Positions 49,299 to 57,786 of a stretch of DNA of 64,000 nt are shown here, one piece after another. The stretch lies in contig NZ_WJBG01000147.1 of NCBI RefSeq assembly GCF_009709555.1, positions 26,747-90,746 of the forward strand, read 5' to 3'. Source of the stretch: Streptomyces blattellae (lineage in GTDB: Bacteria > Actinomycetota > Actinomycetes > Streptomycetales > Streptomycetaceae). The notes beneath the pieces are model-generated. The model had not been told where the DNA came from and made no database searches. It saw nothing but the letters and a program-made list of their open reading frames with translations. Position 1 is the stretch's first letter; every line of letters begins with the position of its first letter. The translations under genes and the position numbers were made by a program.

Positions 49299-50204
49299 TC
49301 AGGCGTTGGGCCGACCCCCCTCCGCCGCGGCCCGCTCCATCTCCACCACCCGCTCCAGCATCGGCATCGGGTCCACCCCCACCGACCCCGGCAGAAACTC
49401 CGCGATCCGCTCCGGCGTCCAGGCCCCCTCGGCATAAGCCGAGCGCAGCTCCCGCGGCTGGGCCCACACCGCGATCTTCGGCCCGGCAATCGTGTACACC
49501 TGTCCGGTGACCCCCCGGGCCCGCTCCGAGAGCAGGTAGACGACCAGCGCGGCCACGTCCTCCGGCTCCCCGATCTCCGCCAGCTCCATGGGCACGTTCG
49601 CCGACATCCGCGTACGAGCGACCGGCGCCACCGCATTGGCGTTCACCCCGTACTTGTGCAGGCCCAGCGCGGCGCTCCGCACCAGCGAGATGATCCCGCC
49701 CTTCGCGGCGCTGTAGTTGGCCTGCGACACGGATCCCTGATGGTTGCCGCTGGTGAAGCCGATCAGCGTCCCGGCCCGCTGCTTCCGCATCACCGCCGAC
49801 GCCGCCCGGAACACCGTGAACGTGCCCTTGAGGTGCGTGGCCACGACCGGGTCCCACTCCTCCTCGGTCATGTTGAACAGCATCCGCTCACGCAGGATCC
49901 CGGCCACGCACACCACTCCGTCGATGCGGCCGTACGCCTGAAGCGCCGTGTCGACCACGCGCTGTCCGCCCGCCATCGTGGCGATGTCGTCGGCCACGGC
50001 GACCGCGTCGCCGCCCGCCGACTCGATCTCCTTGACGACGGCTTCGGCGACCTCGCTGGTCGGGGAGGCGCCGTCGATCGCGACGCCGTAGTCGTTGACC
50101 ACGACCTTCGCGCCCTCGGCCGCCGCCGTGAGCGCGACCGCGCGGCCGATGCCCCGTCCGGCGCCGGTCACGGCGACGACCTTGCCTGCCAAGAAGTTCC
50201 CCAC
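49299..50204 (-). CDS. SDR family oxidoreductase (3-hydroxyacyl-CoA dehydrogenase-like)
   Basis: 301 residues, longer than a simple SDR. Coenzyme loop VVAVTGAGRGIGRAVALTAA, NDYGVAIDG (an insertion typical of the MFE-2/hydroxyacyl-CoA dehydrogenase branch), VCVAGILRERMLFNMTEEEW, and catalytic Tyr-Lys in SQANYSAAKGGIISL. The tail of about 45 residues (WTPERIAEFLPGSVG) is also a feature of that branch. It probably oxidises a 3-hydroxyacyl-CoA. Operator J lies 23 bp before its start; first gene of the SDR-FadE-ADH operon. Confidence 0.9.
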   Translation of the reverse strand: MGNFLAGKVVAVTGAGRGIGRAVALTAAAEGAKVVVNDYGVAIDGASPTSEVAEAVVKEIESAGGDAVAVADDIATMAGGQRVVDTALQAYGRIDGVVCVAGILRERMLFNMTEEEWDPVVATHLKGTFTVFRAASAVMRKQRAGTLIGFTSGNHQGSVSQANYSAAKGGIISLVRSAALGLHKYGVNANAVAPVARTRMSANVPMELAEIGEPEDVAALVVYLLSERARGVTGQVYTIAGPKIAVWAQPRELRSAYAEGAWTPERIAEFLPGSVGVDPMPMLERVVEMERAAAEGGRPNA

Positions 50205-50226
50205 GTCCGGCCCCTTCCCGCGGTTT

Positions 50227-50241
50227 CTGACGGACCGTTAG
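50227..50241. promoter_or_regulatory. Palindromic operator, site J
   Basis: CTGACGGACCGTTAG, one mismatch, in the 85-bp divergent gap between the SDR operon and the cyclase gene. An extra CGTCAG half-site follows at 50253-50258. Confidence 0.7.
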
Positions 50242-50289
50242 ATTTTATGGCCCGTCAGATAGGTGGAGACAAGCCCCGGGGAGGCACGC

Positions 50290-51216
50290 ATGTCACTGCC
50301 GGCCGAGTTCCATGACATCGCCAAGCGGGTCAACAACTGGGGCCGCTGGGGGGCCGACGACGAGATCGGGACCCTCAACCTCATCACCGACGAGGTCGTA
50401 CGAGAGGCCGCCGCCCGCGTCCGCAGCGGGCTCCGGATTCCGCTCGCGCTCCCCCTGAGGCACGACGGCGTCCAGACCGGGATGATCCCGGGGCGGGTCA
50501 ATCCGCTGCACGCCATGGTGCAGGTCAACCAGGAGATCTTCGGCCCCGGAACGGTCGCGTGCAGCGACGACGCGGTGACCATGGGGTTGCAGGCCGGCAC
50601 CCACTGGGACGCGCTCCCCCATGTCTCGCACTCAGGCCGGCTCTACAACGGCCGCCCGGCCGACACCGTCACCCCGCACGGCGGCGCCGAGTTCAGCGGC
50701 ATCGACAAGGCGCGGCACATCGTCTCGCGCGGAGTGCTGCTCGACGTGGCGAAGGCGCACGGCGTGGCCCGTCTCGACGGCGGGCATGCCGTCACCCCGG
50801 AGGACCTGGACGCCGCGGAGGAACTCGCGGGCACGCGCGTGCGTGCCGGTGACATCGTGCTCGTACGGACCGGGCAGGTGCAGGTGTATCTGGCCGGGGA
50901 CAAGCACGCGTACGCCTATCCGTCACCCGGGCTGTCGATCCGCACCCCGGAGTGGTTCCACGCGCGCGATGTCGCCGCCGTCGCGAACGACACCCTCACG
51001 TTTGAGATATTCCCGCCGGAGATCGAGGATCTGTGGCTGCCCGTACATGCGCTCGACCTGGTGGAGATGGGGATGCTGCAGGGCCAGAACTGGAATCTCG
51101 AAGATTTGTCCACAGCCTGTGGACAAGCGGGCCGCTATGACTTCCTGCTGTCCGCGATGCCCGAGCCGTTCGCCGGCGCCACGGGAACTCCGGTGGCGCC
51201 GGTGGCCGTTCTGTAG
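50290..51216 (+). CDS. Cyclase family (kynurenine formamidase-like) metal hydrolase
   Basis: 308 residues from ATG 50290, GGGGAGG upstream. Signature GLQAGTHWDALPHVSHSGRL contains the HxGTHxDxxxH metal pattern (here QAGTHWDALPH, first His replaced). Other family parts: RWGADDEIGTLNLIT at the start and PSPGLSIRTPEWFHARDVAA. Relatives hydrolyse amides, cyclic amides or cyclic 1,3-diketone-like rings. In this context it may open a ring intermediate. Divergent from the SDR operon with operator J between. Confidence 0.87.
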   Translation: MSLPAEFHDIAKRVNNWGRWGADDEIGTLNLITDEVVREAAARVRSGLRIPLALPLRHDGVQTGMIPGRVNPLHAMVQVNQEIFGPGTVACSDDAVTMGLQAGTHWDALPHVSHSGRLYNGRPADTVTPHGGAEFSGIDKARHIVSRGVLLDVAKAHGVARLDGGHAVTPEDLDAAEELAGTRVRAGDIVLVRTGQVQVYLAGDKHAYAYPSPGLSIRTPEWFHARDVAAVANDTLTFEIFPPEIEDLWLPVHALDLVEMGMLQGQNWNLEDLSTACGQAGRYDFLLSAMPEPFAGATGTPVAPVAVL

Positions 51217-51713
51217 TCGTCGGCCACGCTTCCGCCTCCCCGGGCGCGGCCGGCTGGCGACGCGCCGCGCCCGCCCCGAGCACGGTGTCGCGCGCCGCCA
51301 TCCGGCTTCGGCGCACCCGCCCCGGTTCCTCTTGGCCCCAAGGAGAACCGACGCCGAATCACGACCCACACTCGCCGAGGGCTCCCGTCACCGAAACCCT
51401 CGTCGTCCCCTCGCGGCGAATCGCTGACCACCAGCGTGATCAAACGGTCACGTCGCGTCAACACCCGAAAGGGGATTCATCACTTACGCCCTGATTTCAG
51501 TGGCCGCGCACAGAAGCACATCCGGGCGCATGCGTCCTGCCGGCCAGGGAAGGGCGGTCAGCGTTTGCCGCGATGCCCGCGACCATGCGCCGGGGTACAC
51601 ACTCACGCCGGACCGGACCGCACACCTGCGCCAGACCGGACCGCACACCCGCGCCGAACTGGAATGCCGCACAACTCGTGGCGCCCGAAAAGCCGAACGG
51701 CGGCTATACGGCG
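51217..51713. other. 497-bp region without a convincing gene
   Basis: It holds an imperfect hairpin near 51324-51349 (GGTTC/CTTGG paired with CCAAG/GAACC) and a 22-bp direct repeat (51611-51632 and 51634-51655, one mismatch). Short open frames exist but have no plausible start site or codon pattern. It separates the converging cyclase and ATPase genes. Confidence 0.6.
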
Positions 51714-52238
51714 CTATACGGCCTCGTACGCCAGCCCTTCATACCCTTCGTACCCTTCATACCCCTCATACCCTTCGTACGCCTCATAGGCCGAGGCCCC
51801 GCCACCGAACCCCGTCGCCGCCCGCGACGGCTGCGCGCGGCGGTCGAGTTCGCACCAGATGCGCTTGCCCGTGCCTTCGCGGTTCCAGCCCCAGCGGTCG
51901 GCCAGACCGTCGACGAGGGCGAGACCGCGGCCACCGGTCTCCTCGCCGTCCACGCACCGGGGGACGGGAGCGCGGTCGCTCCTGTCGGCCACCTCCAGCC
52001 GGACCGGAGCGGCCGACTCCGCCGCCGCTCCGGGCAACGACAGCCGGAGCACGGCGGGACAACCGGTGTGCACGACGGCGTTGGTGACCAGTTCGGAGAC
52101 GAGCAGGATCAGCGTCTCGGCAAGCGGCTCATCGACCCCTATCCCGGACCCGGCGAGCCGCGAACGGGCCCACCGCCGGGCACGCCCCACCTCCGCGGGG
52201 TCGGGCCGGATCTCCAGCTGCACTTGAAGCACCTGCAC
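51714..52238 (-). CDS. RsbW-like ATP-binding protein (GHKL) with YEG-repeat tail
   Basis: 174 residues from GTG 52238. GHKL ATPase boxes: LILLVSELVTNAVVHTG (N box, residues 43-59), LEVADRSDRAP (G1 region) and GRGLALVDGLADRWG (G2). It is the single-domain anti-sigma-factor-type kinase common in Streptomyces. The C-terminus ends in five Tyr-Glu-Gly units (YEGYEG...), encoded by 9-bp DNA repeats at about 51730-51780. A STAS protein (57.1 kb) and an ECF sigma/anti-sigma pair are nearby, but none is adjacent. Confidence 0.87.
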   Translation of the reverse strand: MQVLQVQLEIRPDPAEVGRARRWARSRLAGSGIGVDEPLAETLILLVSELVTNAVVHTGCPAVLRLSLPGAAAESAAPVRLEVADRSDRAPVPRCVDGEETGGRGLALVDGLADRWGWNREGTGKRIWCELDRRAQPSRAATGFGGGASAYEAYEGYEGYEGYEGYEGLAYEAV

Positions 52239-52706
52239 CGCTCACACCATCCGAACCGGCGGACACATGACCTCGCGCCACACGAGCGCCACGATCGCAG
52301 CCATTCTTTGCATGACCAGAACAATGGTCAGAGCCGGGTTCACAGAACGTGAATCCCTTACGAGACAGCATGGTTGACGTACAGTCACCCCAACAAGCGC
52401 TTCGGGCATATTCCAGCGCGAAGGAGTACCCGTGCGGCATACTGTGCGACGCTCGTCGCGGCGAGTCGAACAGGCACACAACGCCGGGTCCGGGGCCACC
52501 TCAAGGGCAACACCGGCATGACTCGTGCTCGGACCCGCTCGCATCTCACACAAGGTACCGGAGCGGCACAGCGACTCCAGGCCGTGACAAGTCACCCTTA
52601 GGACACAACCCGATATCAACGCTCCGTAATTCCGGTATGCCACAATCCGCGACATCCTCACCGGCCGCACCGGCCGCATGCCTGCTACCGCAAGCCCGGC
52701 AACCCC
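52239..52706. other. 468-bp region containing one small candidate ORF
   Basis: Lies between two leftward genes. The only supported element is a 29-codon ORF with a strong ribosome site (52432-52521). A TTGACG at 52374-52379 could be a -35 element, but no good -10 follows at normal spacing. No repeats or operators are seen. Confidence 0.55.
52432..52521 (+). CDS. Small basic peptide ORF, unknown
   Basis: 29 codons from GTG 52432 to TGA 52521: it begins VRHTVRRSSRRVEQAHNAGS. The ribosome site AAGGAG sits 5 bp before the start, much better than for other short frames nearby. The peptide is Arg-rich and has no family I know. It may be a leader peptide or a stand-alone small protein. It lies alone on the plus strand between leftward genes. 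Evidence is limited to the start context. Confidence 0.35.
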   Translation: MRHTVRRSSRRVEQAHNAGSGATSRATPA

Positions 52707-53576
52707 TCAGGCCAGCAGATCCGCCGCAAGGATCTCCTCACTCTCCGTGCTCACACCGCCACGCCGAGCGCGCACCCAGGCCCGCTTCAGATGGAGATGC
52801 ACCTCGGACTCCCAGGTGAAGCCCATGCCGCCGTGCACCTGAAGACAGTCACGCGCGCCGCGTACCGCGGCCTCGTCGGAGAGCAGCCGGGCCGCCGCGA
52901 TGTCCGCCCGGTCGGCGGTGACGGCGGCCGCATACACCGCCGCCCGTGCCACCTCCGCCCGCACCAGCATCCCGGCGCACAGGTGCTTGACCGCCTGGAA
53001 GGCCCCTATCGGCTGCCCGAACTGCTCGCGGGTCCGGGCGTGTTGCACGGCCAGCTCGCACACCCGCCCAGCCGTGCCCAGTTGTTCGGCGGCGGTCAGG
53101 AGCGCGGCCACGGGGTCCACGGCCGCGCCGCCCCCACCCACCCGGTGCAGCGGAGTCAGCGGGTCCACCGACCGCAGCGGTACGGCCCCGGCGGCGTCCC
53201 CTCGTACGACGTCCGCCTCGGCCAGCCACTCCACGAGCCCGCTTCCGTCCACGGCGGCGACCACGACCTGCCCGTCGGCCGCACCCGCCACCTCCCCCGC
53301 CGCCAGATACGTGGCGATCAGCGGCCCCGGCAGCAGCGCCCGGCCCGCCTCCTCGAACGCCAACACCGATTCGGGCAGCCCGAGTCCGACCCCGCCGTGC
53401 GCCTCCGGCAGCCGCAGCGCGAAGAACCCCGCCTCGCCGAGCGCCCGCCAGAGTGCCCGGTCCAGCCCGGGCGCGTTCACGGCCGCCCGCAGCGCCGCAC
53501 CGTCGAAGCGCCGCGCCAGCAACTGCCGTACGCCCTCACGCAACGCTCGCTGATCCTCGGTGAGCTGGAATTTCAT
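52707..53576 (-). CDS. Acyl-CoA dehydrogenase (FadE, short beta-like)
   Basis: 289 residues from ATG 53576 (a GTG overlapping the previous stop is an alternative, adding four residues). MKFQLTEDQRALREGVRQLL, LPEAHGGVGLGLPESVLAFEEA, HARTREQFGQPIGAFQAVKHL and CLQVHGGMGFTWESEVHLHLKR are present. The middle beta-domain is strongly shortened compared with about 380-residue FadEs and has no SEP-type motif, so it probably cannot bind substrate alone. Its gene follows a complete FadE after 8 bp, as in alpha2beta2 FadE pairs of steroid-degrading actinobacteria. Confidence 0.87.
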   Translation of the reverse strand: MKFQLTEDQRALREGVRQLLARRFDGAALRAAVNAPGLDRALWRALGEAGFFALRLPEAHGGVGLGLPESVLAFEEAGRALLPGPLIATYLAAGEVAGAADGQVVVAAVDGSGLVEWLAEADVVRGDAAGAVPLRSVDPLTPLHRVGGGGAAVDPVAALLTAAEQLGTAGRVCELAVQHARTREQFGQPIGAFQAVKHLCAGMLVRAEVARAAVYAAAVTADRADIAAARLLSDEAAVRGARDCLQVHGGMGFTWESEVHLHLKRAWVRARRGGVSTESEEILAADLLA

Positions 53577-53584
53577 CCGCGCGG

Positions 53585-54712
53585 TCACCGTCCCTTCGGG
53601 AGGCCGAGGATGCGCTCGGCCACGATGTTCCGCTGGATCTGCGAGGTGCCGGCGGCGATGGTGTAGGAGAGGGACGACAGGCGGTCGACCACCCATGGCC
53701 GGTCGAGGTCGAGGGAGTCCGTGCCCAAGACGTCGGCGGCGGTGTCGTACAGCTCCTGCCGGGCCTGTGAGTACCTCAGTTTGAAAACCGAACCCCCCAC
53801 TCCGGGGACCCCGCTCTCCGCCTCGCTCACGTTCCACTGCGTCAGCCGCCACAGCGCCCGGAACTCGGCATTGAGCCTGCCCAGCCCGCGCCGCAGCACA
53901 GGGTCGTCCCAGCGGCCGTTCTTCCGTGCCTCAGCCGCGAGTTCGCGCAGGACGCGGCGGCAGGCGACCACCTCGCCGACGAAGGCCGTGCCGCGCTCGA
54001 AGGAGAGGGTCACCATCGTCACGCGCCAGCCGTCATCCTCGTCGCCGACGCGGTTGGCGACCGGGATCCGGACCTCGTCGAGGAACACTTCGGCGAACTC
54101 GGCGGATCCGGCGAGGGTCCTGAGCGGACGTACGGTGATGCCCGGGGCGTCCATGGGCATGGCGAGCCAGGTGATGCCGCGGTGTTTGGCGGCCGACGGG
54201 TCGGTGCGGACCAACAGCTCGCACCAGTCGGCCACTTCGGCGTGGGAGGTCCAGATCTTGGACCCACTCACCACGTAGTCGTCGCCGTCCCTACGCGCGC
54301 GCGTGCGCAGGGCCGCCAGGTCCGATCCGGCGTCCGGTTCGCTGAAGCCCTGGCACCAGGCCTCCTCGCCCCTGAGGATCGGCGGCAGCCAGCGCGCCCG
54401 CTGTTCCGCGGTCCCCTCCGCGGCGATCGTGGGCCCCGCGTGCAGCAGTCCCACGAAGCCCGCGCCCACATAGGGGGCGCCCGCCTTCTCGGTCTCCTCC
54501 AGGAAGATCAGCCGTACGGTCGGGGAGGCGTCCCAGTGCACATGCGCGTACCCGGCGTCGTAGAGCATGCGCTGCCAGCCGAGGTCGTACGCCCGGCGTG
54601 CGGGCCAGTCGTCCGGGGACGGCTTCGGCGGCAGCGCGGGAAGGACCTTGCCCAGCCACTCCCGCAACCGCGCCCGGAACTCCTGCTCTTCGGGCGTGTA
54701 CGTGAGGTCCAT
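53585..54712 (-). CDS. Acyl-CoA dehydrogenase (FadE, alpha-like)
   Basis: 375 residues. MDLTYTPEEQEFRARLREWL, WCQGFSEPDAGSDLAALRTRA (substrate/FAD loop), IWTSHAEVADWCELLVRTD and C-terminal AGTSQIQRNIVAERILGLPK. Probably the catalytic half of a heteromeric dehydrogenase with the following short FadE. Operator K is 11 bp before the start, over or near the promoter. Confidence 0.9.
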   Translation of the reverse strand: MDLTYTPEEQEFRARLREWLGKVLPALPPKPSPDDWPARRAYDLGWQRMLYDAGYAHVHWDASPTVRLIFLEETEKAGAPYVGAGFVGLLHAGPTIAAEGTAEQRARWLPPILRGEEAWCQGFSEPDAGSDLAALRTRARRDGDDYVVSGSKIWTSHAEVADWCELLVRTDPSAAKHRGITWLAMPMDAPGITVRPLRTLAGSAEFAEVFLDEVRIPVANRVGDEDDGWRVTMVTLSFERGTAFVGEVVACRRVLRELAAEARKNGRWDDPVLRRGLGRLNAEFRALWRLTQWNVSEAESGVPGVGGSVFKLRYSQARQELYDTAADVLGTDSLDLDRPWVVDRLSSLSYTIAAGTSQIQRNIVAERILGLPKGR

Positions 54713-54723
54713 CCACCACCTGC

Positions 54724-54738
54724 CTGACGAGCCGTCAG
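54724..54738. promoter_or_regulatory. Palindromic operator, site K
   Basis: CTGACGAGCCGTCAG, perfect palindrome followed by A, 11 bp upstream of the FadE pair. Confidence 0.8.
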
Positions 54739-54806
54739 ATTCAGCAGCAGGCTAGTCCCGCGCCTCTGGACCGACAAGGCGTCGAGCCCTACGCTCTCCG
54801 CACGAT

Positions 54807-54821
54807 CTGACACACCGTCAG
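54807..54821. promoter_or_regulatory. Palindromic operator, site L
   Basis: CTGACACACCGTCAG, one mismatch, 15 bp upstream of the GTG of the acyl-CoA ligase. Sites K and L thus give each divergent unit its own operator. Confidence 0.75.
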
Positions 54822-54836
54822 CCAGAGGGGGTCGTC

Positions 54837-56366
54837 GTGAACGACACCGCACACGCCCTGGGTTCCTCGCGCACGCTCTGGGAACTGGTCACCCGCCGTG
54901 CCGAACTGACCCCCGACCGGGCCGTGCTCCTCCAGGACGACCGCACCATCACCTTCGGCGAACTCCACGACCGCTCCGAGCGGGTGGCGGCCGGACTCCA
55001 CGGCCGGGGCGTACGCCCCGGCACCGTCGTCGCCTGGCAGCTGCCCACCCGCGTCGAAACCGCCCTGCTGTCCTTCGCGCTGGCCCGCCTGGGCGCCGTA
55101 CAGTCACCCGTCATCCCGTTCTACCGGGACCGCGAAGTCGGCTTCGCGCTGCGGGAGTCCAAGGCCGAGCACTTCGCCGTTCCCGGCGAGTGGCGCGGCT
55201 TCGACCACACGGCGATGGCGCGGCGGCTCGGCGCGAAGGGGATCTTCGAGGCGTACGACGCCCTGCCCGACGGCGATCCCTCCGTACTGCCCGCGCCGCC
55301 CGCCGACGGCACGGAGGTCCGCTGGATCTACTGGACCTCGGGAACCACCTCCGACCCCAAGGGCGTTCTCCACACGGACCGCTCGCTCATCGCGGGCGGC
55401 GCCTGCCTCGCCCACGCCCTGCGCCCCACCTCCGCCGACACCGGCTCGATCGCCTTCCCGTACGCCCACATCGGCGGCCCCGACTACATGGTGATGCTGC
55501 TGCTGTACGGCTTCCCGGCGGTGCTGTTCGAGCAGTTCGCGCTGCCGGACGCGCTGGAGGGGTACCGCAAGCACGGGGTGACGATGGCGGGCGGGTCGAC
55601 GGCGTTCTACTCGATGTTCCTCACCGAGCAGCGCAAGCGGCCGGAGGAGAGGCTCATTCCGAGCCTGCGGCTGCTCGCCGGCGGCGGGGCGCCGAAGCCG
55701 CCGGAGCTCTATCACGCCGTCGTACGCGAGATGGGCGTGCAGCTGACCCATGGGTACGGCATGACCGAGGTGCCGATGATCACTATGGGGGCGCCGGACG
55801 ACACGGCCGAGAACCTGGCGACGACCGAGGGACGGCCGCCGGAGGGGATGGAGATACGGATCGTGGACGGGGAGGTGCGACTGCGCGGGGAGGCGGTGTG
55901 CCGGGGCTATCTGGATCCGGCGCGGACGGCGGAGGCGTTCGACGGGGAGGGTTTCCTGCGGACCGGTGACCTCGGGCGGCTCACCGGCAGCGGGCATCTG
56001 GTGCTGACGGGGCGGCTGAAGGACGTGATCATCCGCAAGGGCGAGAACATCTCCGCCCAGGAGATCGAGGGTCTGCTGCACCGGCACCCGGACGTCGGGG
56101 ACGTGGCCGTGATCGGGCTGCCGGACGCCGAGCGCGGGGAACTGGTCTGCGCGGTGCTGGAACAGCCGCCGGGGGCAGGGGAGTTGACCCTGGAGGCGGT
56201 GTCGTCGTACCTGCGCGCGGAAGGGCTGTCGGTGCACAAGCTGCCGGAGCGGCTTGAGGTGGTGGACGCCCTTCCGCGCAACGAGACCTTGCGGAAGGTA
56301 CTCAAGTACAAACTGCGTGAACGCTATTCGGGTCCTGAGAAACAGCTGTTCGGTCCCGTGGAATGA
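54837..56366 (+). CDS. AMP-forming acyl-CoA synthetase/ligase
   Basis: 509 residues from GTG 54837, with GAGGGGG upstream. AMP-binding features: IYWTSGTTSDPKGVLHTDRS (P-loop), AYGMTEV-like GYGMTEVPMITMG, FLRTGDLGRLTG, RKGENISAQEIEGLLHRHPD, and a C-terminal LPRNETLRKVLKYKL in which the usual catalytic Lys lies in the motif RKVLK. It activates a carboxylic acid to its CoA thioester. Divergent from the FadE pair; the set looks like one activation-dehydrogenation module. Confidence 0.9.
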   Translation: MNDTAHALGSSRTLWELVTRRAELTPDRAVLLQDDRTITFGELHDRSERVAAGLHGRGVRPGTVVAWQLPTRVETALLSFALARLGAVQSPVIPFYRDREVGFALRESKAEHFAVPGEWRGFDHTAMARRLGAKGIFEAYDALPDGDPSVLPAPPADGTEVRWIYWTSGTTSDPKGVLHTDRSLIAGGACLAHALRPTSADTGSIAFPYAHIGGPDYMVMLLLYGFPAVLFEQFALPDALEGYRKHGVTMAGGSTAFYSMFLTEQRKRPEERLIPSLRLLAGGGAPKPPELYHAVVREMGVQLTHGYGMTEVPMITMGAPDDTAENLATTEGRPPEGMEIRIVDGEVRLRGEAVCRGYLDPARTAEAFDGEGFLRTGDLGRLTGSGHLVLTGRLKDVIIRKGENISAQEIEGLLHRHPDVGDVAVIGLPDAERGELVCAVLEQPPGAGELTLEAVSSYLRAEGLSVHKLPERLEVVDALPRNETLRKVLKYKLRERYSGPEKQLFGPVE

Positions 56367-56879
56367 CTATTCGGGCACGGTGAAATAGCGGGCGAAGGAG
56401 GAGACGATCTCCGCCTCACCGATCTTGCCGTCGCCGTCCGTGTCGAGGGCGGCAGCGGCCGTCGCGGCGGTGTCCTGGCTCACTCCGAGGGCGGTGAGCA
56501 CGCGCGCGGTGTCGGCGACGCTGGCCGATCCGCCGCCGTCCGGGTCGGCGAGGGCGAGCGCGGCGTGCAGGAAGGGGCGGGCGATCTCGGCGAACCGGTC
56601 CGGGTTGTCGCGCAGGCGCTTGACCGCGCCGCTGACGAACTCGTCCCGGGTGATCCGCTGGTCGCCGTCCCGGTCCGCTATGCCGGCCATGCCCTGCCAG
56701 AACGCCTCGGCTCCGCCGTACAGGGCCTGTCCCTTGTCGGAGCGGGCCGCCGTACCGAACTCCGCGAGCAGCCTCTTGGCCGCCGCGCTGAAGTCCTCAC
56801 GGTCGATGTAGCCGTTGCCGTCCTGGTCGAAGGTGGCGAACCGGGCGGCGATCCTGCGCTCGTACTCGCTGCTGACCAT
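56367..56879 (-). CDS. EF-hand calcium-binding protein
   Basis: 170 residues with four EF-hand loops: DQDGNGYIDREDF, DRDGDQRITRDEF, DPDGGGSASVADT (weak, lacks the last Glu) and DTDGDGKIGEAEI. This is the calmodulin-like/calerythrin type found in actinomycetes, a cytoplasmic calcium buffer or sensor. Its stop abuts the ligase stop with no gap. No link to the catabolic genes other than position. Confidence 0.93.
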   Translation of the reverse strand: MVSSEYERRIAARFATFDQDGNGYIDREDFSAAAKRLLAEFGTAARSDKGQALYGGAEAFWQGMAGIADRDGDQRITRDEFVSGAVKRLRDNPDRFAEIARPFLHAALALADPDGGGSASVADTARVLTALGVSQDTAATAAAALDTDGDGKIGEAEIVSSFARYFTVPE

Positions 56880-57055
56880 GTCTCTTCGTGCCGCCTTACG
56901 TCACGTGGGTGCGTACTGGCACGGAGCGTACGACGCCCGGGGCGGTCCTGGCGCGAAAAACGTCCCTTGTGCCAAGACCGGGCTGATTTTGCGACAACGA
57001 TGTGGCTAAGCATGGACGTGACGTGCACGGAACGCACGGGTGCCATGACGGCGGG

Positions 57056-57436
57056 TCACGCCGAGAGCGGTTCGGCCCCCTCGTCGACCGCCGCCGCGAC
57101 GTCCGGGTACACCTCGAACAGACGGCGCACGCCGAGGGCGCCGAGCACCCTGTTGACATGGGAGCCGTCCACGGCCCCCTGGGCGGGCAGTATCAGGCGC
57201 AGGCTGCCCTGGCAGGAGCGGATGAGGCGGCGGGAGGCGATGAGGACGCCGACACCGCTGGAATCGCAGAACAGGACCTCGGAGAGGTCGAGGACGAGAC
57301 TGTGCCGGCCCTCGGCCACCACGTCGTGCACCCGCTGACGCAGCACGGGCGACGTCACCAGGTCCAGCTCGCCCGACACTTGGAGCACAGCCCAGTCGCC
57401 GTGCTTGTCGCCGGTCACGTAGAACGCCACCACCAA
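57056..57436 (-). CDS. STAS-domain anti-sigma factor antagonist
   Basis: 126 residues, start GTG 57436. STAS fold with WAVLQVSGELDLVTSPVLRQRV and the phosphorylation-site motif VLFCDSSGVGVLIASRR (Ser near residue 59-60). These proteins bind RsbW-type anti-sigma kinases when unphosphorylated. An RsbW-like ATPase is encoded at 51.7 kb and could be a partner. Confidence 0.93.
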   Translation of the reverse strand: MVVAFYVTGDKHGDWAVLQVSGELDLVTSPVLRQRVHDVVAEGRHSLVLDLSEVLFCDSSGVGVLIASRRLIRSCQGSLRLILPAQGAVDGSHVNRVLGALGVRRLFEVYPDVAAAVDEGAEPLSA

Positions 57437-57786
57437 GCCCTTCGCTCGCCGGAAACGGAAGCCTTACCTACGCTTCCTTGCAGCGCGGCTGCCCAGCGGC
57501 CGTTCCCCGAAACCAGGTACCGGAAACGGAAAACAATCAGAAGAGGCTTGTTTCAATCGCATTCGATCCTGTTCGATCGGGTCTGAGCGCCCCGGGAGTG
57601 GGTAGGCGCGCGATGGTACGGGTGATGGCACAGGTACGGAACCGGCCTGGAAGGTCCACTACCACCTGCGGCTCCTCGGCGGGCGCCCATTGCCGCAAAG
57701 GGGCGTGCGTTGTCAGAGGCGCCGACTACATTCGAGATGACGGTGGACACAGGCCGGACCGGAGCAGAGCTGGGTGAGGGGGCCGT
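57437..57786. other. 350-bp divergent gap between STAS and sigma genes
   Basis: Promoter region of two divergent regulatory genes. It contains the direct repeat TTCGATC at 57562-57568 and 57572-57578 (10 bp apart) and an AT-richer stretch around 57525-57565. No gene or terminator recognised. Confidence 0.5.
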
